Positions 28,098-40,254 of a stretch of DNA of 64,000 nt are shown here, piece by piece. The DNA lies in contig NZ_CP021659.1 in assembly GCF_003122425.1 (NCBI RefSeq), positions 62,001-126,000 of the forward strand, read 5' to 3'. Each line of letters opens with the position of its first letter. Within the stretch, counting starts at the first letter, position 1. The translations under genes were made by a program, and so were the position numbers. A model generated the notes under the pieces. The model did no database searches, was not told the DNA's origin, and worked only from the letters and a program-made list of their open reading frames with translations. The DNA comes from Candidatus Fukatsuia symbiotica (lineage in GTDB: Bacteria; Pseudomonadota; Gammaproteobacteria; Enterobacterales; Enterobacteriaceae).

Positions 28098-28858
28098 CTA
28101 TATCAATAGCATCTTCTTACGGAAGTATTCTGCCATGTCAGACTCTTTTATCTCAAGCCTGGTAGCAACTTCTTTGAAGGGAATACCTTGCTTCAAGAGA
28201 GATAGGCCCTCGGTCTCAATGGCATATGTTTCCTGCGTTATATTTCCTCGATCACGAGCTTCTTCATATGCTGAAAGATATTTTTCCGGCGTGACCTGTT
28301 TTAGCATATTCTCTTTATAAAAGAAGGCAATCATTATATGGTTCACTAAAGAGACACTCTCCTCTGGGAGATTTAATCCAATGTTATCTAGGTATGTTGC
28401 AATATTTTTACTTATTTCATCTTTAGTATTTTGTAAGACGAAATCAAGGTTATTTGCGATAAGAAAAACGGCGGTAGTGAATGTATCATTAACATCTATT
28501 CCATTCGTCATGAGATATGTAATTAATTCCCCACTACTTTTTAGATTAAGTGGTGATTCTTGTATTTTTTCTTTGCAAAGCTCGAATACTTCTCCATTGA
28601 CACCCGCGCTCAAAAACCCATTTTTTGGAATTTTATTTAGCACCTCGTTTAATTTAATGCTAAGACTAGCGGCATCTGTTGTTTCTCTCCCTAGAAACGA
28701 TTGAAATGACAACCTCGCCAAGCTCTCTGGGTTGTTCTGTGGTTGCGTATTTTCTGTGGGTTGTAACATCGTATTGCTGGTACTAATTATTGGGGGGGGG
28801 GGGGGGGGTACATCATTAAATGCATTTTGCTGGCTGCCTGCAGTTGGAGCGGATACAC
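28098..28858 (-). pseudogene. Effector-like protein, 5' end cut off by a transposon
   Basis: The readable frame runs from the transposon junction near 28858 to 28098. From the first ATG (28769) 223 residues are encoded. Upstream in the same frame is a Ser/Ala/Pro/Gln-rich stretch (SVSAPTAGSQQNAFNDV) and six prolines encoded by a 17-C tract, but no start codon before the transposon end. A Ser/Thr/Gln-rich N-terminus is typical of type III effectors; this is inference. The body is helical, ending KEVATRLEIKESDMAEYFRK, an HTH-like tail. No family is recognised. The original start was probably lost by transposon insertion. Confidence 0.55.
28792..28808. repeat. Homopolymer of 17 G (17 C in coding sense)
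   Basis: An uninterrupted run of 17 G on the + strand, within or just before the effector-like gene. With 17, the frame joins the downstream gene but lacks a start. With 18 (or 15), an ATG 16 bases further upstream (ATGCATTTAATGATGTAC) would be in frame with it. Such tracts change length easily. Confidence 0.9.
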
Positions 28859-29102
28859 TAGACCTCTTCGGGAACTATCATTTATCTAATTTCCATATTA
28901 TAAATTGCAGCAATCAGATTAAATCGTAATCCAAAACGTTTTCGCCTGTTTCGATAACGATCTGATACGATTTTAAATCGTTTAATCATACCAATGACAT
29001 TTTCGTTTAATACACGCAGGCTTGATAACTCACGATTGTTGCGTTTATCTTCTTTTGTTAAGGGATTTTTCTTTGTCTTTTTCTTAGGCAATGCCAAGTT
29101 TG
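28859..29102 (-). mobile_element. IS5-type (DDE_Tnp_4) transposase C-terminal fragment with one transposon end
   Basis: About 70 residues of a transposase C-terminus: LTKEDKRNNRELSSLRVLNENVIGMIKRFKI then RYRNRRKRFGLRFNLIAAIYN. The N-terminal part is missing because another element begins at 29103. The outer boundary carries TA then GACCTCTTCGGGAA, resembling the GACTTCTTGC ends of MITE family 1, so this may be a relative of the transposon that moves those MITEs. Confidence 0.75.
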
Positions 29103-30171
29103 ACACGAGTTTCGCACGAATCTAACCTGGTGCAGCCAATAGTGCTCTGATGTGTGTAGTAATAGCGTTTTTAATGACAGCCCAATTTTGTTGGTAAAGG
29201 GTTATTTTTTCGGACAGACGGCGTTTATGTTGTTCAAACCAGGCAGCCATGGCTAGAAAAATATGATTTCTTTGCGCCCGGCCCGTGCGGGCCTGACAGC
29301 GTTCTATACCACAAGTTTGTTTGATTTCCCGATGATAAACTTCAACAGACCAACGGGCCTCGGTGACAGCCTTCATCTGTTCCCGGGTGGGGTTCTCTTT
29401 GTTCGTTGCAACATAATCAATGCGACCGTGTTTGGTCACAAACTTGAAGACTGTCACCCAACCATCGCCCCGCAGGTGTACTGAAAGCCCTTCTTCTGGA
29501 ATATCAAGTGAGGCTAATGTGACGTTGCGATTAACTATCCGGTTCTTTCTCAAGGTGGTGACCCCAATCCAGCCAGGAGAACGAATGGCGTTGAGATTAT
29601 CTAAACTTGAATACCGAATACCACGCATCCATTACCACCGCTTCAGGGGCTATACCCCTCGCTTTTGCCAGTTTGAGCATGTCGCAAAAATGCGAGTTTT
29701 TTGTTTTTCCGTCGGTCTCTTTGTCGTCAATTCGGTAGTCAATAGGCACTGACTCTCCCTTTTCAAGACCCTGCCACAACAGATTAACCAAACCAATACC
29801 GGCTATCACATCATGTTCATTACCAGAATAGTGATAATGAACTCGCTCTATCTTCTTACTCCGTTTTTTGGCTAGCACTCTATCATCCGCAATCAGAAAA
29901 CAAGGTGCTTCCCGGTCTATCGAGGGGCGACAAGTTGCCACAACTCTTTCGGACGAAAACACCGGCTCTTTAACCACCGGCTTACGCTATCATGCGATAC
30001 CCTCGACGGGCTCACTTCTGACAACGCTAGACCAGAATATCTGACACTACTCGCTTGTAAAAATGCTTTATAAAGGTCTTTCGTACAGGGATAGTCTGAC
30101 ATCTCATTACCATTCTTATCTTTTTTCCTACTCTCCTTTTACCATCATTTAGTACAGTGCGAAACTCGTGT
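29103..30171 (-). mobile_element. IS701/IS4-like insertion sequence, transposase broken
   Basis: Bounded by exact 15-bp inverted repeats ACACGAGTTTCGCAC (29103-29117 and 30157-30171). The DDE transposase gene (29122-30102, minus) is in three pieces. A one-base loss in the G/C run at 29924-29927 breaks VAPSIDREAPCFLIADDRVL. A seven-base tandem duplication near 29615 breaks VVMDAWYSSLDNLNAIRS. The YREIKQ/YHREIK region (EVYHREIKQTCGIERCQ) is present. It separates two unrelated transposase fragments, so it inserted into older mobile DNA. Confidence 0.82.
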
Positions 30172-30654
30172 TTGAATGGCTGATGCTCGATGTCACTCAT
30201 AGTCAAGTTCACCCTCACGCAGCAGGCGCAAAAGGAGGCAATCAAGATAGGGGCTCACAAAAGGGGGCTCAACAGTAAGATACACTTGGCCATGGATGCG
30301 CATGGTATGCCGGTCAGAGCGGTTACAGGTATCGAAGCAGATTGCACGAAGGCTATGGATTTAATTGAGGGCATGACAGCGGAATATCTGTTGGCTGACA
30401 AGGGCTCTGACAGTAATAACGTGATTAAACAAGCAAAATAAGTCGGTATGGAAGTGGTTATCCCGCCCAAAAAGAATCGGAAGATGCGACGTGAATATGG
30501 CAAGGACCTCTACAAACATCGACATCTTGTGGAGAATGCTTTTCTACATCTCAGGCACCGGCAGGGTATTGCCACGCGTTATGCAAAGAATAACACCTCG
30601 TTTTTGGCTGCTGTACAAATACTATGCATTGCTCTATGGCTCAATATTTCATGA
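30158..30654 (+). pseudogene. IS5/IS427-group transposase fragment
   Basis: The readable remnant begins EWLMLDVTHSQVHPHAAGAK and continues GLNSKIHLAMDAHGMPVRAV, LLADKGSDSNNVIKQAK, IPPKKNRKMRREYGKDLYKHRHLVEN, ending IALWLNIS. There is a frame change at the G run 30263-30267 and an in-frame TAA at 30439-30441. The 5' third is missing. It is not functional. Confidence 0.82.
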
Positions 30655-30865
30655 CGACACTATCTAAAAACCTGCGAATTAAACAGTAAGAACATGAAAT
30701 AATAAAAACATAACGTTATCATCAGGCGTTTACGTTAATTTCTATAAACCTCTTCTCTTTCACGCATAAAATATTGTCTCAAATATTACTGACATTTTCC
30801 GATAATTATTGGGAAATGGATAATAGGCATTAATTAATGAACGATTCATTTTTTGACGAATACAT

Positions 30866-31055
30866 TTACCAGGCAAAGATGATCGTCATGTTGTCTCCGC
30901 AGCCGTCCAAACTGATGCAGATGCTATCGTGACTTTTAATCTTAGAGATTTTCCAAATAAAGAATTCTAAGATACAGCTTAAAAGCGATTCATCCTGATG
31001 ATTTTATAGTCTATTTGATAGATGTAAATGTGAGTGCAGTCATTGAAGCAACTCG
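30866..31055 (+). pseudogene. PIN-domain (VapC-like) toxin remnant
   Basis: Frame one reads PGKDDRHVVSAAVQTDADAI then VTFNLRDFPNKEF and stops at 30970. A second frame resumes with KAIHPDDFIVYLIDVNVSAV. The 'DRHV..AA....A..IVTFNLRDFP' pattern and the following 'AIHPDDF' are typical of a PIN_3-group RNase. The N-terminal half and any antitoxin are gone. Confidence 0.65.
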
Positions 31056-31206
31056 CCGTCATACTTGAACGCCAAAACAGCGTTGACCTCGTGTCGCATA
31101 CCCGTGAGTTCGTGGCATATTTTTTGCAAAACCGCTTTCGTCAAGATAAACCAACGATTTTTCCTGCTCTCGAACACTGAGGACTTTACGCCGAAAATCA
31201 ACTGAA

Positions 31207-31310
31207 TATAGCAGGTGCCATGTAACGTGATCACTTTTGTTAATAAATATTAATTAATATCAATATGTTATTTCTAATTTTCATAATCAAATTATACGGC
31301 CCCTGCTATA
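31207..31310. repeat. MITE family 3, copy A (104 bp)
   Basis: TATAGCAGG at the left and CCTGCTATA at the right with AT-rich, partly self-complementary centre. It is nearly identical to the copy at 32929-33032. The two copies lie on either side of hemB. No coding capacity. Confidence 0.88.
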
Positions 31311-31395
31311 ACTCATCTTTAGCTCGTTTGGATTATTTTTTTACGTTGTAATTAAAATTAAAACGCATAGCTATATCACTTTCTTTTCTTTCTTC

Positions 31396-31491
31396 GCTAT
31401 AGATGCGCAATTTAATTTTGATCGCCTAACGGATACATTGAGGAGCAAATCTACGGAGTGGCTAATATTTGTGTGCTAATCAAAATTAAGT
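31396..31491. repeat. MITE family 4, copy E (one end lost)
   Basis: GCTATAGATGCGCAATTTAA, an interior with GCCTAACGGATACAT and CGGAGTG, then CTAATCAAAATTAA. It matches the reverse complement of 38027-38136. The right outer arm is missing. Confidence 0.82.
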
Positions 31492-31652
31492 CTCTTAATT
31501 ACATAAATTGATGTACCATGCAAGCATGGTTTATCCATTGAAATTTTGCCAACATGTTTTGGAAGTCATTATGTACGCCGATGGACACACTTCATGATGG
31601 AAAACAGGTCTGGGTAGAAAAGAACTTGATCCAGATCTAATCTGACAGGAAA

Positions 31653-31668
31653 CTGTATATATAACCAG
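31653..31668. promoter_or_regulatory. LexA-box-like palindrome
   Basis: CTGTATATATAACCAG is one base from the CTGT-N8-ACAG SOS-box pattern with the preferred AT-rich centre. It lies 100 bases upstream of hemB, which is not a known SOS gene, and may belong to a lost neighbour. The rest of 30655-31768 is remnants and repeats already listed. Confidence 0.4.
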
Positions 31669-31732
31669 TAATTTTCAGGTCGAGTTTGAGCTACTACAGC
31701 AGGTTAAAGCTTGCGTAAATTCTGACTGATAA

Positions 31733-32791
<1,059 letters not shown>

Positions 32792-32928
32792 TCGTTATTA
32801 GCGACCTACGCAAAAAGAAATACCCAACTAAACTGAGCTAAAATTTTATTGAACGATCGACAGGGAGTAGAGGTGAAATTAACAGGTTTAAATTACTGTC
32901 AACACCTTCTGTCGATCCCAATAAATCA

Positions 32929-33032
32929 TATAGCAGGCGCCATGTAACGTGATCACTTTTGTTAATAAATATTATTTAATATCAATATGTTATTGCTAAT
33001 TTTTATAATCAACTTATACGGCGCCTGCTATA
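32929..33032. repeat. MITE family 3, copy B (104 bp)
   Basis: Perfect 13-base ends TATAGCAGGCGCC and GGCGCCTGCTATA. The interior matches copy A (31207-31310) with a few changes. Its right end touches an IS110 remnant. Confidence 0.9.
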
Positions 33033-33033
33033 A

Positions 33034-33176
33034 GTGGGTGTTGATGTTGCCAAATTAAAATTCGATGTTGCAGTATGGGTTGAGAGAAAAAAATACAAAA
33101 TAAAGGTCTTTCCAAATACCCCCCTTCTGGATTCACCTACTTGTTAAAGTGGCTGGCTGTTTACTGCGATTATTAG
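33034..33176 (+). pseudogene. IS110-family transposase N-terminal remnant
   Basis: Reads VGVDVAKLKFDVAVWVERKK followed by KIKVFPNTP, the classic DEDD-transposase start. The frame breaks in the C run at 33119-33124; one extra C restores PSGFTYLLKWLAVYCD before a stop. Only about 47 codons survive. Confidence 0.78.
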
Positions 33177-33292
33177 TTAATAGCGTTGGTGCGCCTTCTA
33201 AAGGATGTAGGAAAATCGACAGTCAGTGATTGGTGATGTAGTTCACCCCCTCCGCTGATTGAAATCATTTTTGCACTGCATCTACATTTTGC

Positions 33293-33348
33293 TTGCTGTG
33301 TTCCAGGTGCTTTTGTTTCGTATAACGAACTACGGTTTTGCAAGAAAT

Positions 33349-33351
<3 letters not shown>
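33293..33351. repeat. MITE family 1, right-hand partial copy; supplies sanA stop
   Basis: The end CTACGGTTTTGCAAGAAATC followed by TA matches family 1; the left half is missing or too changed to align. The terminal TA plus the next base read as the TAG stop of sanA on the minus strand. Confidence 0.8.
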
Positions 33352-34131
<780 letters not shown>

Positions 34132-34152
34132 ATGTGTATGATCCTGATGTTA

Positions 34153-35850
34153 TCAAAATGATGTCCGTTTGTATGTACGGTATTGTGCTTGCCAGCAGTT
34201 GCCTTCGATAGATTCGGTCAAAGCTTCTGGTGCGTTTATTGTCGCAACGCCTTCTGATTGTGCTACTTTAGCTACTTCTAGTGCAATATGTTTTGATACT
34301 TCCTGAATATTATCAATGTTTGGTAGTAGTGCCCCTTCTCCTGTGCTCGCCAATGGTGAACACTGAGCTAAAGCACGGCTGGCAGCCATTAACATGCCAT
34401 CAGTAATTTTGCTCGCTTTTGATGCCAGTACACCAAGCCCAATTCCTGGAAAAATATAAGCATTATTACATTGAGCAACAGGATAAATCTGTCCTTTATA
34501 GTAGACTGGAGGGAATGGGCTACCGGTGGCAACGAGTGCGTTACCCTCTGTCCAGGTAATAATATCTTCAGGTCGAGCTTCGATACGAGAGGTTGGGTTG
34601 GATAGCGGCATAATGATAGGGTGTTGACAATGACGGTACATCTCGCGGATAAGTTCTTCGTTAAATAACCCCGGCTGACCGGAGACACCAATCAATACGG
34701 TAGGTTTGGCGTGGCGTACCACATCTAATAAAGAAATAGTTTCGGTTTGCGGGCCCCAGCCGTGTAAATTATCGCTTTTTTGTACCAGTTTACGTTGAAA
34801 ATCCCGCACATCAGACAGCTTGTCCGTCAATAAGCCTGCGTGGTCTACCATGAAGACACGTGCACGCGCTTTCATTTCACTTAAGCCTTCTAATACCATC
34901 TGTGCGACAATCTGTTCAGCAATACCACAACCTGCGGAGCCCGCACCGAGGAAAGTGACAGTTTGATCGCACAATCTGATACCCACTGCCTGACTCGCAG
35001 CAATCAGGCTACCAAGAGTGACTGCAGCTGTGCCCTGAATATCATCGTTAAAGCAGCATAGTTTATCACGATAGCTATTTAATAGAGGGGTAGCGTTCTC
35101 TTGGGCAAAATCTTCAAACTGTAACAATACTTTAGGCCAGCGGCGTTTTACTGCCTGAATAAACGCATCAACAAAAGCATTATATTCATCACCACGAATA
35201 CGCGGATGTTTCCAGCCCATATACAGTGGATCTTGTAAACAATCTTGATTGTTAGTGCCAACATCGAGCACTACCGGCAAAGTGTAAGCAGGGCTTATAC
35301 CTGCGCAGGCAGTATAGAGCGAAAGTTTGCCGATAGGGATCCCCATGCCACCGATTCCTTGGTCACCCAAGCCAAGAATACGCTCGCCGTCAGTGACGAC
35401 TATCACCTTAACCTTTTGTTTCGTCGCATTTTGTAACATATCATCAATACGATCACGATTTGGATAAGAGATAAACAACCCACGTGCGCGTCTATAGATA
35501 GCCGAAAAATTTTGGCAGGCTTTACCAACAGTCGGAGTATAGATAATCGGCATCATCTCACTGAGGTGAGCATTCAATAGGCGATAAAAGAGTGTTTCGT
35601 TAGTGTCCTGAATATTCCGTAAATAGATATGCTTATCATCGTCGTTTTTAAATTCTTGATATTGCTGATAAGCACGTGCAACTTGTTCTTCGATCGTTTC
35701 TACTTTTTCGGGAAGCAAACCATGAAGATTAAAATGATTGCGCTCATCTTCGGTAAAGGCACTGCCTTTATTCAACAACGGAAATTCCAGTAGGATCGAG
35801 CCGGCGTAGGGAATGTATAGCGGGCGTTTACTGTCGTATTCATGTACCAT
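34153..35850 (-). CDS. maeA: NAD-dependent malic enzyme
   Basis: A 565-residue enzyme, the same length as E. coli MaeA, that decarboxylates malate to pyruvate with NAD. Conserved blocks: YTPTVG near the N-terminus, the metal/NAD signature [16 protein letters not shown], the Rossmann motif [13 protein letters not shown], and [12 protein letters not shown]. No breaks. A full family 1 MITE lies about 70 bases upstream of the start and may carry or disturb its promoter. Confidence 0.96.
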   Translation of the reverse strand: MVHEYDSKRPLYIPYAGSILLEFPLLNKGSAFTEDERNHFNLHGLLPEKVETIEEQVARAYQQYQEFKNDDDKHIYLRNIQDTNETLFYRLLNAHLSEMMPIIYTPTVGKACQNFSAIYRRARGLFISYPNRDRIDDMLQNATKQKVKVIVVTDGERILGLGDQGIGGMGIPIGKLSLYTACAGISPAYTLPVVLDVGTNNQDCLQDPLYMGWKHPRIRGDEYNAFVDAFIQAVKRRWPKVLLQFEDFAQENATPLLNSYRDKLCCFNDDIQGTAAVTLGSLIAASQAVGIRLCDQTVTFLGAGSAGCGIAEQIVAQMVLEGLSEMKARARVFMVDHAGLLTDKLSDVRDFQRKLVQKSDNLHGWGPQTETISLLDVVRHAKPTVLIGVSGQPGLFNEELIREMYRHCQHPIIMPLSNPTSRIEARPEDIITWTEGNALVATGSPFPPVYYKGQIYPVAQCNNAYIFPGIGLGVLASKASKITDGMLMAASRALAQCSPLASTGEGALLPNIDNIQEVSKHIALEVAKVAQSEGVATINAPEALTESIEGNCWQAQYRTYKRTSF

Positions 35851-35921
35851 CAGCTTGACTCTCAGAGGTTATTGGATCGCTGCGTTCCACAGCGATCAAG
35901 TAAATGAAAGAATAGATTTAT

Positions 35922-36064
35922 TAGACTTCTTGCATAACCTACTACGTGGCGTGAATTCGGCGTTACGCGGTGCTCGCAATCCTCATGTATCGCATGTTAA
36001 CGAGGGTTGCTGTGCTCTGATGCCTTGACTTCACATAACAAATGACGGTTTTGCAAGAAGTCTA
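35922..36064. repeat. MITE family 1, full copy (metG-maeA spacer)
   Basis: GACTTCTTGC and GCAAGAAGTC ends with TA on each side; interior GAATTCGGCGTTACGCGGTG matches the other copies. It begins 22 bases after the metG stop codon. Confidence 0.9.
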
Positions 36065-36085
36065 TTGTGAAACCTCCCGATCATC

Positions 36086-37744
36086 TCATTTTTTGAGGTT
36101 TTCTTTCGATGCACTAACCAGTTGGTCAATTTTATCTAAATCGATACGGTTAAACAGTGCGTGGAAACCATTAATTTTATGGTTTAATAGTGGCTTTTCT
36201 ATATTATTCCAAGTCAATTCAATATTTAAAAAGGCTTCACTGCGTGTTATTAAGGCTGGCATGACCGGTTTAAGATAAGTCATCAATATGCGAAACAGGT
36301 TGATCCCCATTGAACAGACGGCTTGTAGCTCGCTAGCACGATCGGCCTCTTTTGCAATCACCCAAGGAGCCTGCTTGTCTACGTAACGATTAGCCGAATC
36401 AGCCAGTTCCATAATCTTACGTATAGCTTTACCATTTTCTCGGCTATTATATGCTTCTGCAATAATTAAAGATGAATTTATAAAAGTTTTATATAGATTA
36501 GGCTCAGCCAGATGATCGGCTAATTTGCCAGCAAATGTTTTATTGATAAAACTGGCATTACGTGCAGCTAAATTGACTACTTTATTGACGACATCTGTAT
36601 TAACTCGTTGCACGAAATCTTCTAGATTTAGATCAATATCCTCAATAGAGGAAGATAACTTCGCCGCATAGTAATAACGTAGACAATCAGCATCTAAATA
36701 AGCTAGATAGGTACTGGCTTTAATAAAAGTACCTCGGGATTTGGACATTTTTTCGCCATTAACCGTGACATAACCATGCACAAACAGGTTAGTCGGCTTA
36801 CGGAAACGACTGCCTTGTAACATTGCCGGCCAAAATAAACTATGGAAATAAACAATGTCTTTGCCGATAAAGTGATATAAATCAGTGGTTGAGTCTTCAT
36901 GCCAGAACTCATCAAAATCCAGATCATGGCGCTTATCACAGAGGTTTTTAAATGCGCTCATATAACCGATGGGTGCATCTAACCAAACGTAGAAATATTT
37001 ACCCGGTGTATCTGGCACTTCAAAACCAAAATAGGGTGCGTCACGAGTTATATCCCACTGCTGCAGACCAGATTCAAACCACTCTTGCATTTTATTGGCG
37101 ACTTGTTCCTGTAACGTACCAGAACGAATCCAAGCTTGTAGCATGTCACTGAAAGCAGGCAAATCGAAGAAAAAATGTTCAGATTCACGCATGATTGGTA
37201 CTGTATCGGAAACAACGGATTTTGGATCGATCAGCTCAGTCGGGTTGTAAGTGGCGCCACAACTCTCGCAATTATCACCATATTGATTTGGCGATTTACA
37301 TTTTGGGCAGGTCCCTTTTACAAAGCGATCAGGCAGGAACATGCCTTCTTGCGCATCGTATAACTGTGAGATAGTACGATTCTTGATATAACCGTTATCT
37401 TTCAGACGGCGATAAATCAGGCTTGATAACTCCCGACTTTCCTCGCTATGCGTGGAGTGATAATTGTCATAACTGATGGCAAATCCGGCAAAATCCTGTT
37501 GGTGTTCTTGGTTGATTTCAGCAATCATTTGTTCCGGCGTTACACCCAACTGCTGTGCTTTCAACATGATAGGTGTGCCGTGGGCATCATCAGCACAGAT
37601 AAAATAAACGTGGTGACCACGCATTCGCTGGTAACGAACCCAGATATCTGCTTGGATGTGCTCGAGCATATGACCGAGATGAATAGAACCGTTAGCGTAG
37701 GGTAGTGCGCACGTCACCAGTATTTTTTTCGCGACTTGAACCAT
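36086..37744 (-). CDS. metG: Methionyl-tRNA synthetase lacking the C-terminal tRNA-binding domain
   Basis: 552 residues against 677 in E. coli. The catalytic core is complete: HLGH in [11 protein letters not shown], the zinc knuckle [23 protein letters not shown] in [11 protein letters not shown], and the anticodon-binding helical bundle. It ends at SASKENLKK, just before the linker to the OB-fold dimerisation domain, which is absent. After the stop the frame still reads DDREVSQ, a likely linker relic, and then the MITE. E. coli MetRS cut at about residue 547-551 is an active monomer, so this gene is probably functional in that reduced form. Confidence 0.92.
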   Translation of the reverse strand: MVQVAKKILVTCALPYANGSIHLGHMLEHIQADIWVRYQRMRGHHVYFICADDAHGTPIMLKAQQLGVTPEQMIAEINQEHQQDFAGFAISYDNYHSTHSEESRELSSLIYRRLKDNGYIKNRTISQLYDAQEGMFLPDRFVKGTCPKCKSPNQYGDNCESCGATYNPTELIDPKSVVSDTVPIMRESEHFFFDLPAFSDMLQAWIRSGTLQEQVANKMQEWFESGLQQWDITRDAPYFGFEVPDTPGKYFYVWLDAPIGYMSAFKNLCDKRHDLDFDEFWHEDSTTDLYHFIGKDIVYFHSLFWPAMLQGSRFRKPTNLFVHGYVTVNGEKMSKSRGTFIKASTYLAYLDADCLRYYYAAKLSSSIEDIDLNLEDFVQRVNTDVVNKVVNLAARNASFINKTFAGKLADHLAEPNLYKTFINSSLIIAEAYNSRENGKAIRKIMELADSANRYVDKQAPWVIAKEADRASELQAVCSMGINLFRILMTYLKPVMPALITRSEAFLNIELTWNNIEKPLLNHKINGFHALFNRIDLDKIDQLVSASKENLKK

Positions 37745-38026
37745 AAAAGGATTACTTAACCATGAGGTAATTAAAGGATGTTGGATGTTAACCGATCGTG
37801 TTGTGAGTCGCTAGCTGTAGTATCCGGTTAGAGTCGCCGTTGGTCTGTATGTTCACAACGACTGTGAAGAGACAGGTTCTTGGGTACCTACGAAAAATCA
37901 TCATATTTTGTGTGGTATCTCGCATTTTTTTAGCTGTTTTCTGATGTTACATTAATACTTTTCGATTCATCACGTAATCTCATTATCTTTTTGTCCGCAA
38001 AAAGTAGCGATGAGGCAGAATAGAGC

Positions 38027-38136
38027 GTATATGGCTGTACGATTTAATTTTGATTAGCACACAAATATGAGTCACTCCGTATATTTATTCCTCCATGTAT
38101 CCGTTAGGCAATCAAAATTAAATTGCGCAGCTATAC
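38027..38136. repeat. MITE family 4, copy F (110 bp)
   Basis: Outer arms GTATATGGCTG and CAGCTATAC and inner arms ATTTAATTTTGATT / AATCAAAATTAAAT. It is the inverted counterpart of 31396-31491. It lies in the yifB upstream region, 14 bases before the start codon, so it holds most of the leader. Elsewhere 37745-38026 shows no gene. Confidence 0.85.
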
Positions 38137-38149
38137 AAGGGAGAGCATT

Positions 38150-39678
38150 ATGTCATTGGCGATTATTTACACCCGTGCGACCCTCGGGATACAGGCTCCT
38201 CTGGTTACCGTCGAAGTACATATTAGTAACGGGTTACCCAGCTTCGCTTTAGTTGGGTTGGCTGAGACCACAGTAAAGGAAGCACGTGATCGGGTGCGTA
38301 GTGCTCTTATTAACAGCGGTTTTTCCTTTCCCTGTAAACGTATTACTGTCAGCCTGGCACCGGCGGATCTACCCAAAGAGGGGGGCGTTATGATCTGCCT
38401 ATCGCTATAGCAATACTGGCGGCTTCAGAACAGATCCCAAACGACACATTATGCCACTATGAATTTATTGGAGAGTTAGCACTTTCTGGAGCATTACGTT
38501 GCGTTAATGGCACCATACCGACAGCCCTTGCGTGTGTGAAAAATGGGCGACAGCTGATACTACCCGTCGCCAATGGTGCTGAAATGGCGTTGATCCCCGA
38601 AGGAAATATCTTCGCCTTGGAACATTTATTAGAGGTCTGTGGATTTTTACAGGGGAAGAAAAACCTGCGACCGATGGTAAGCAATATTAGTGAACTGGAA
38701 GATCGACAGGATACTCATGCTGATTTACAAGACGTCATTGGTCAGTATCAGGCCAAACGCGCACTTGAAATTGCTGCTGCCGGCGGACATAACCTGTTAC
38801 TTTTAGGTCCCCCAGGCACTGGAAAAACAATGTTGGCTAGCCGGCTTACTAGTCTTTTACCACCGTTAACCAACGAAGAAGCACTAGAGACGGCCTCTAT
38901 TACTGGTTTGTTACACATTCATGATCACTTAACACGGTGGCACAAGCGCCCTTTTCGAGCACCACATCATAGTGCATCTTTAGCTGCACTGGTTGGAGGA
39001 GGCTCTTTGCCTCGTCCAGGAGAAATTTCACTGGCACATAACGGGGTGTTGTTTCTTGATGAATTACCTGAATTTGAACGCCGAGTGCTAGATGCATTGC
39101 GTGAGCCACTCGAAGCGGGTGAGATTATCATCTCCCGGGCAACGGCTAAGGTCTGTTTCCCTGCTAAAGTACAGCTCATCGCCGCTATGAATCCGAGCCC
39201 AAGCGGTCATTATCAGGGTGTTCATCATCGTGCACAACCACAACAGATTTTGCGTTATTTATCAAAAATTTCTGGCCCTTTTTTAGACAGATTTGATCTG
39301 TCGATAGAAGTTCCTCTATTGCCTGCCGGTCTATTACAAATGCAGAAAAATCAAGGGGAAAGTAGTATTACAGTCAAGCAGCGTGTACTACAGGCTAGAC
39401 AGTGTCAATTAGATCGAGCGGGTAAAATAAATGCACAGCTTACGAGTCGAGAAGTTGCGCTGTTTTGTCGTGTGACACCACAAGATGCCAAGTTCCTCGA
39501 GCACGCACTACTTACCCTTGGTCTTTCGGTACGTGCTTGGCATCGTATTTTAAAAGTGGCGCGAACGCTGGCTGATCTAGCACAGCAAGATGATATTCAA
39601 AAAAATCATCTTGCAGAGGCGCTGAGCTATCGTTGTATGGATCGTCTGCTCTTACAATTACATAAGAATTTGATTTGA
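38150..39678 (+). pseudogene. yifB: YifB/ComM-type AAA+ ATPase, single-base frameshift
   Basis: The Mg-chelatase-like YifB (ComM) is a hexameric helicase that helps branch migration in natural transformation. The N-terminal Lon-protease-like domain (MSLAIIYTRATLGIQ, VGLAETTVKEARDRVRSAL) runs to PADLPKEGG. At the G run 38380-38385 the frame is lost; one extra G restores RYDLPIAIAILAASEQ and on through Walker A GPPGTGKTMLAS, Walker B GVLFLDELPEF and sensor AAMNPSPSGH. The ATG at 38150 follows GGGAGAG. Everything else is intact. Confidence 0.88.
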
Positions 39679-39703
39679 CAGACTACTCGTTTACATTAGG
39701 TTT

Positions 39704-39859
39704 AGGAACTTGTTCGAAATCTTTTGTGCTCGCCGTGTTTTGGTCAAGTAATTCGTCAAAAACGCACTCAACATGCTCATTTACTCTCTGTAAACTGCGC
39801 TTTTTCGCGCGTTTTTTCCTCGTCTGAGCGTCGTTCAAGAAGATTTGGAACAGGTTCTA
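39704..39859. repeat. MITE family 2, copy 1 (156 bp)
   Basis: Ends GGAACTTGTTCGAAATCTT and AAGATTTGGAACAGGTTC. The interior contains CTCGCCGTGTTTTGGTCAAG. Inverted relative to copy 2 at 40471. No gene is recognised between this copy and 40110. Confidence 0.88.
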
Positions 39860-40109
39860 AGGTCTCGGTGATCGATATGTCTGACTCCTGCAATCGGTAA
39901 GATATGATTGATGAATGAGGTGAGAATTATCCACGAATGGAGTTGTGTGACATTTTGGCGTTAAGCGAAGTGGTTATTATTATCGATGTAAAAAAAGGCA
40001 ACGTAGAAGGAAATCCAAAGCAGATGAATTTTCTTTGTTTATCGGACGGGAGTTGCATATAACGTAAAGATTCAGTACCTTTATGCTAGTTAAAGATATT
40101 CTTAAAATA

Positions 40110-40240
40110 ACGTATATACCCTTCGCCTTTCAAGTTGCGGCGGCGTTGGCGGCTCGTACTCATCCCAGTCATGTACCACCTGTACACTCCTGGGATTCGA
40201 TTGATTGCCGCCTTGCCGTAACTCGAAATTCATTCGGTAT
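40110..40240. repeat. Enterobacterial-type intergenic inverted repeat (about 130 bp)
   Basis: Begins TATATACCCTTCGCCTTTCA followed by AGTTGCGGCGGCGTTGG and ends GCCGCCTTGCCGTAACTCG with ATTCGGTATA. The TATACCC...CAAGTTGC...GGCGGC pattern resembles imperfect palindromic repeats widespread in Yersinia, Serratia and Photorhabdus spacers. Confidence 0.6.
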
Positions 40241-40254
40241 AGATAGCATTGGTG

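Noticed and set aside
30190-30441. Apparent start of a new gene (MSLIVKFTLTQQAQKEAIKI)
   Set aside because: The first part is an out-of-frame reading of a transposase; the correct frame upstream gives the family sequence EWLMLDVTHSQVHPH.
31040-31234. 64-codon minus-strand ORF with a faint IS200-transposase look (CYIQLIFGVKSS)
   Set aside because: The catalytic HuH motif is absent and the rest does not fit the family; its start lies in a MITE.
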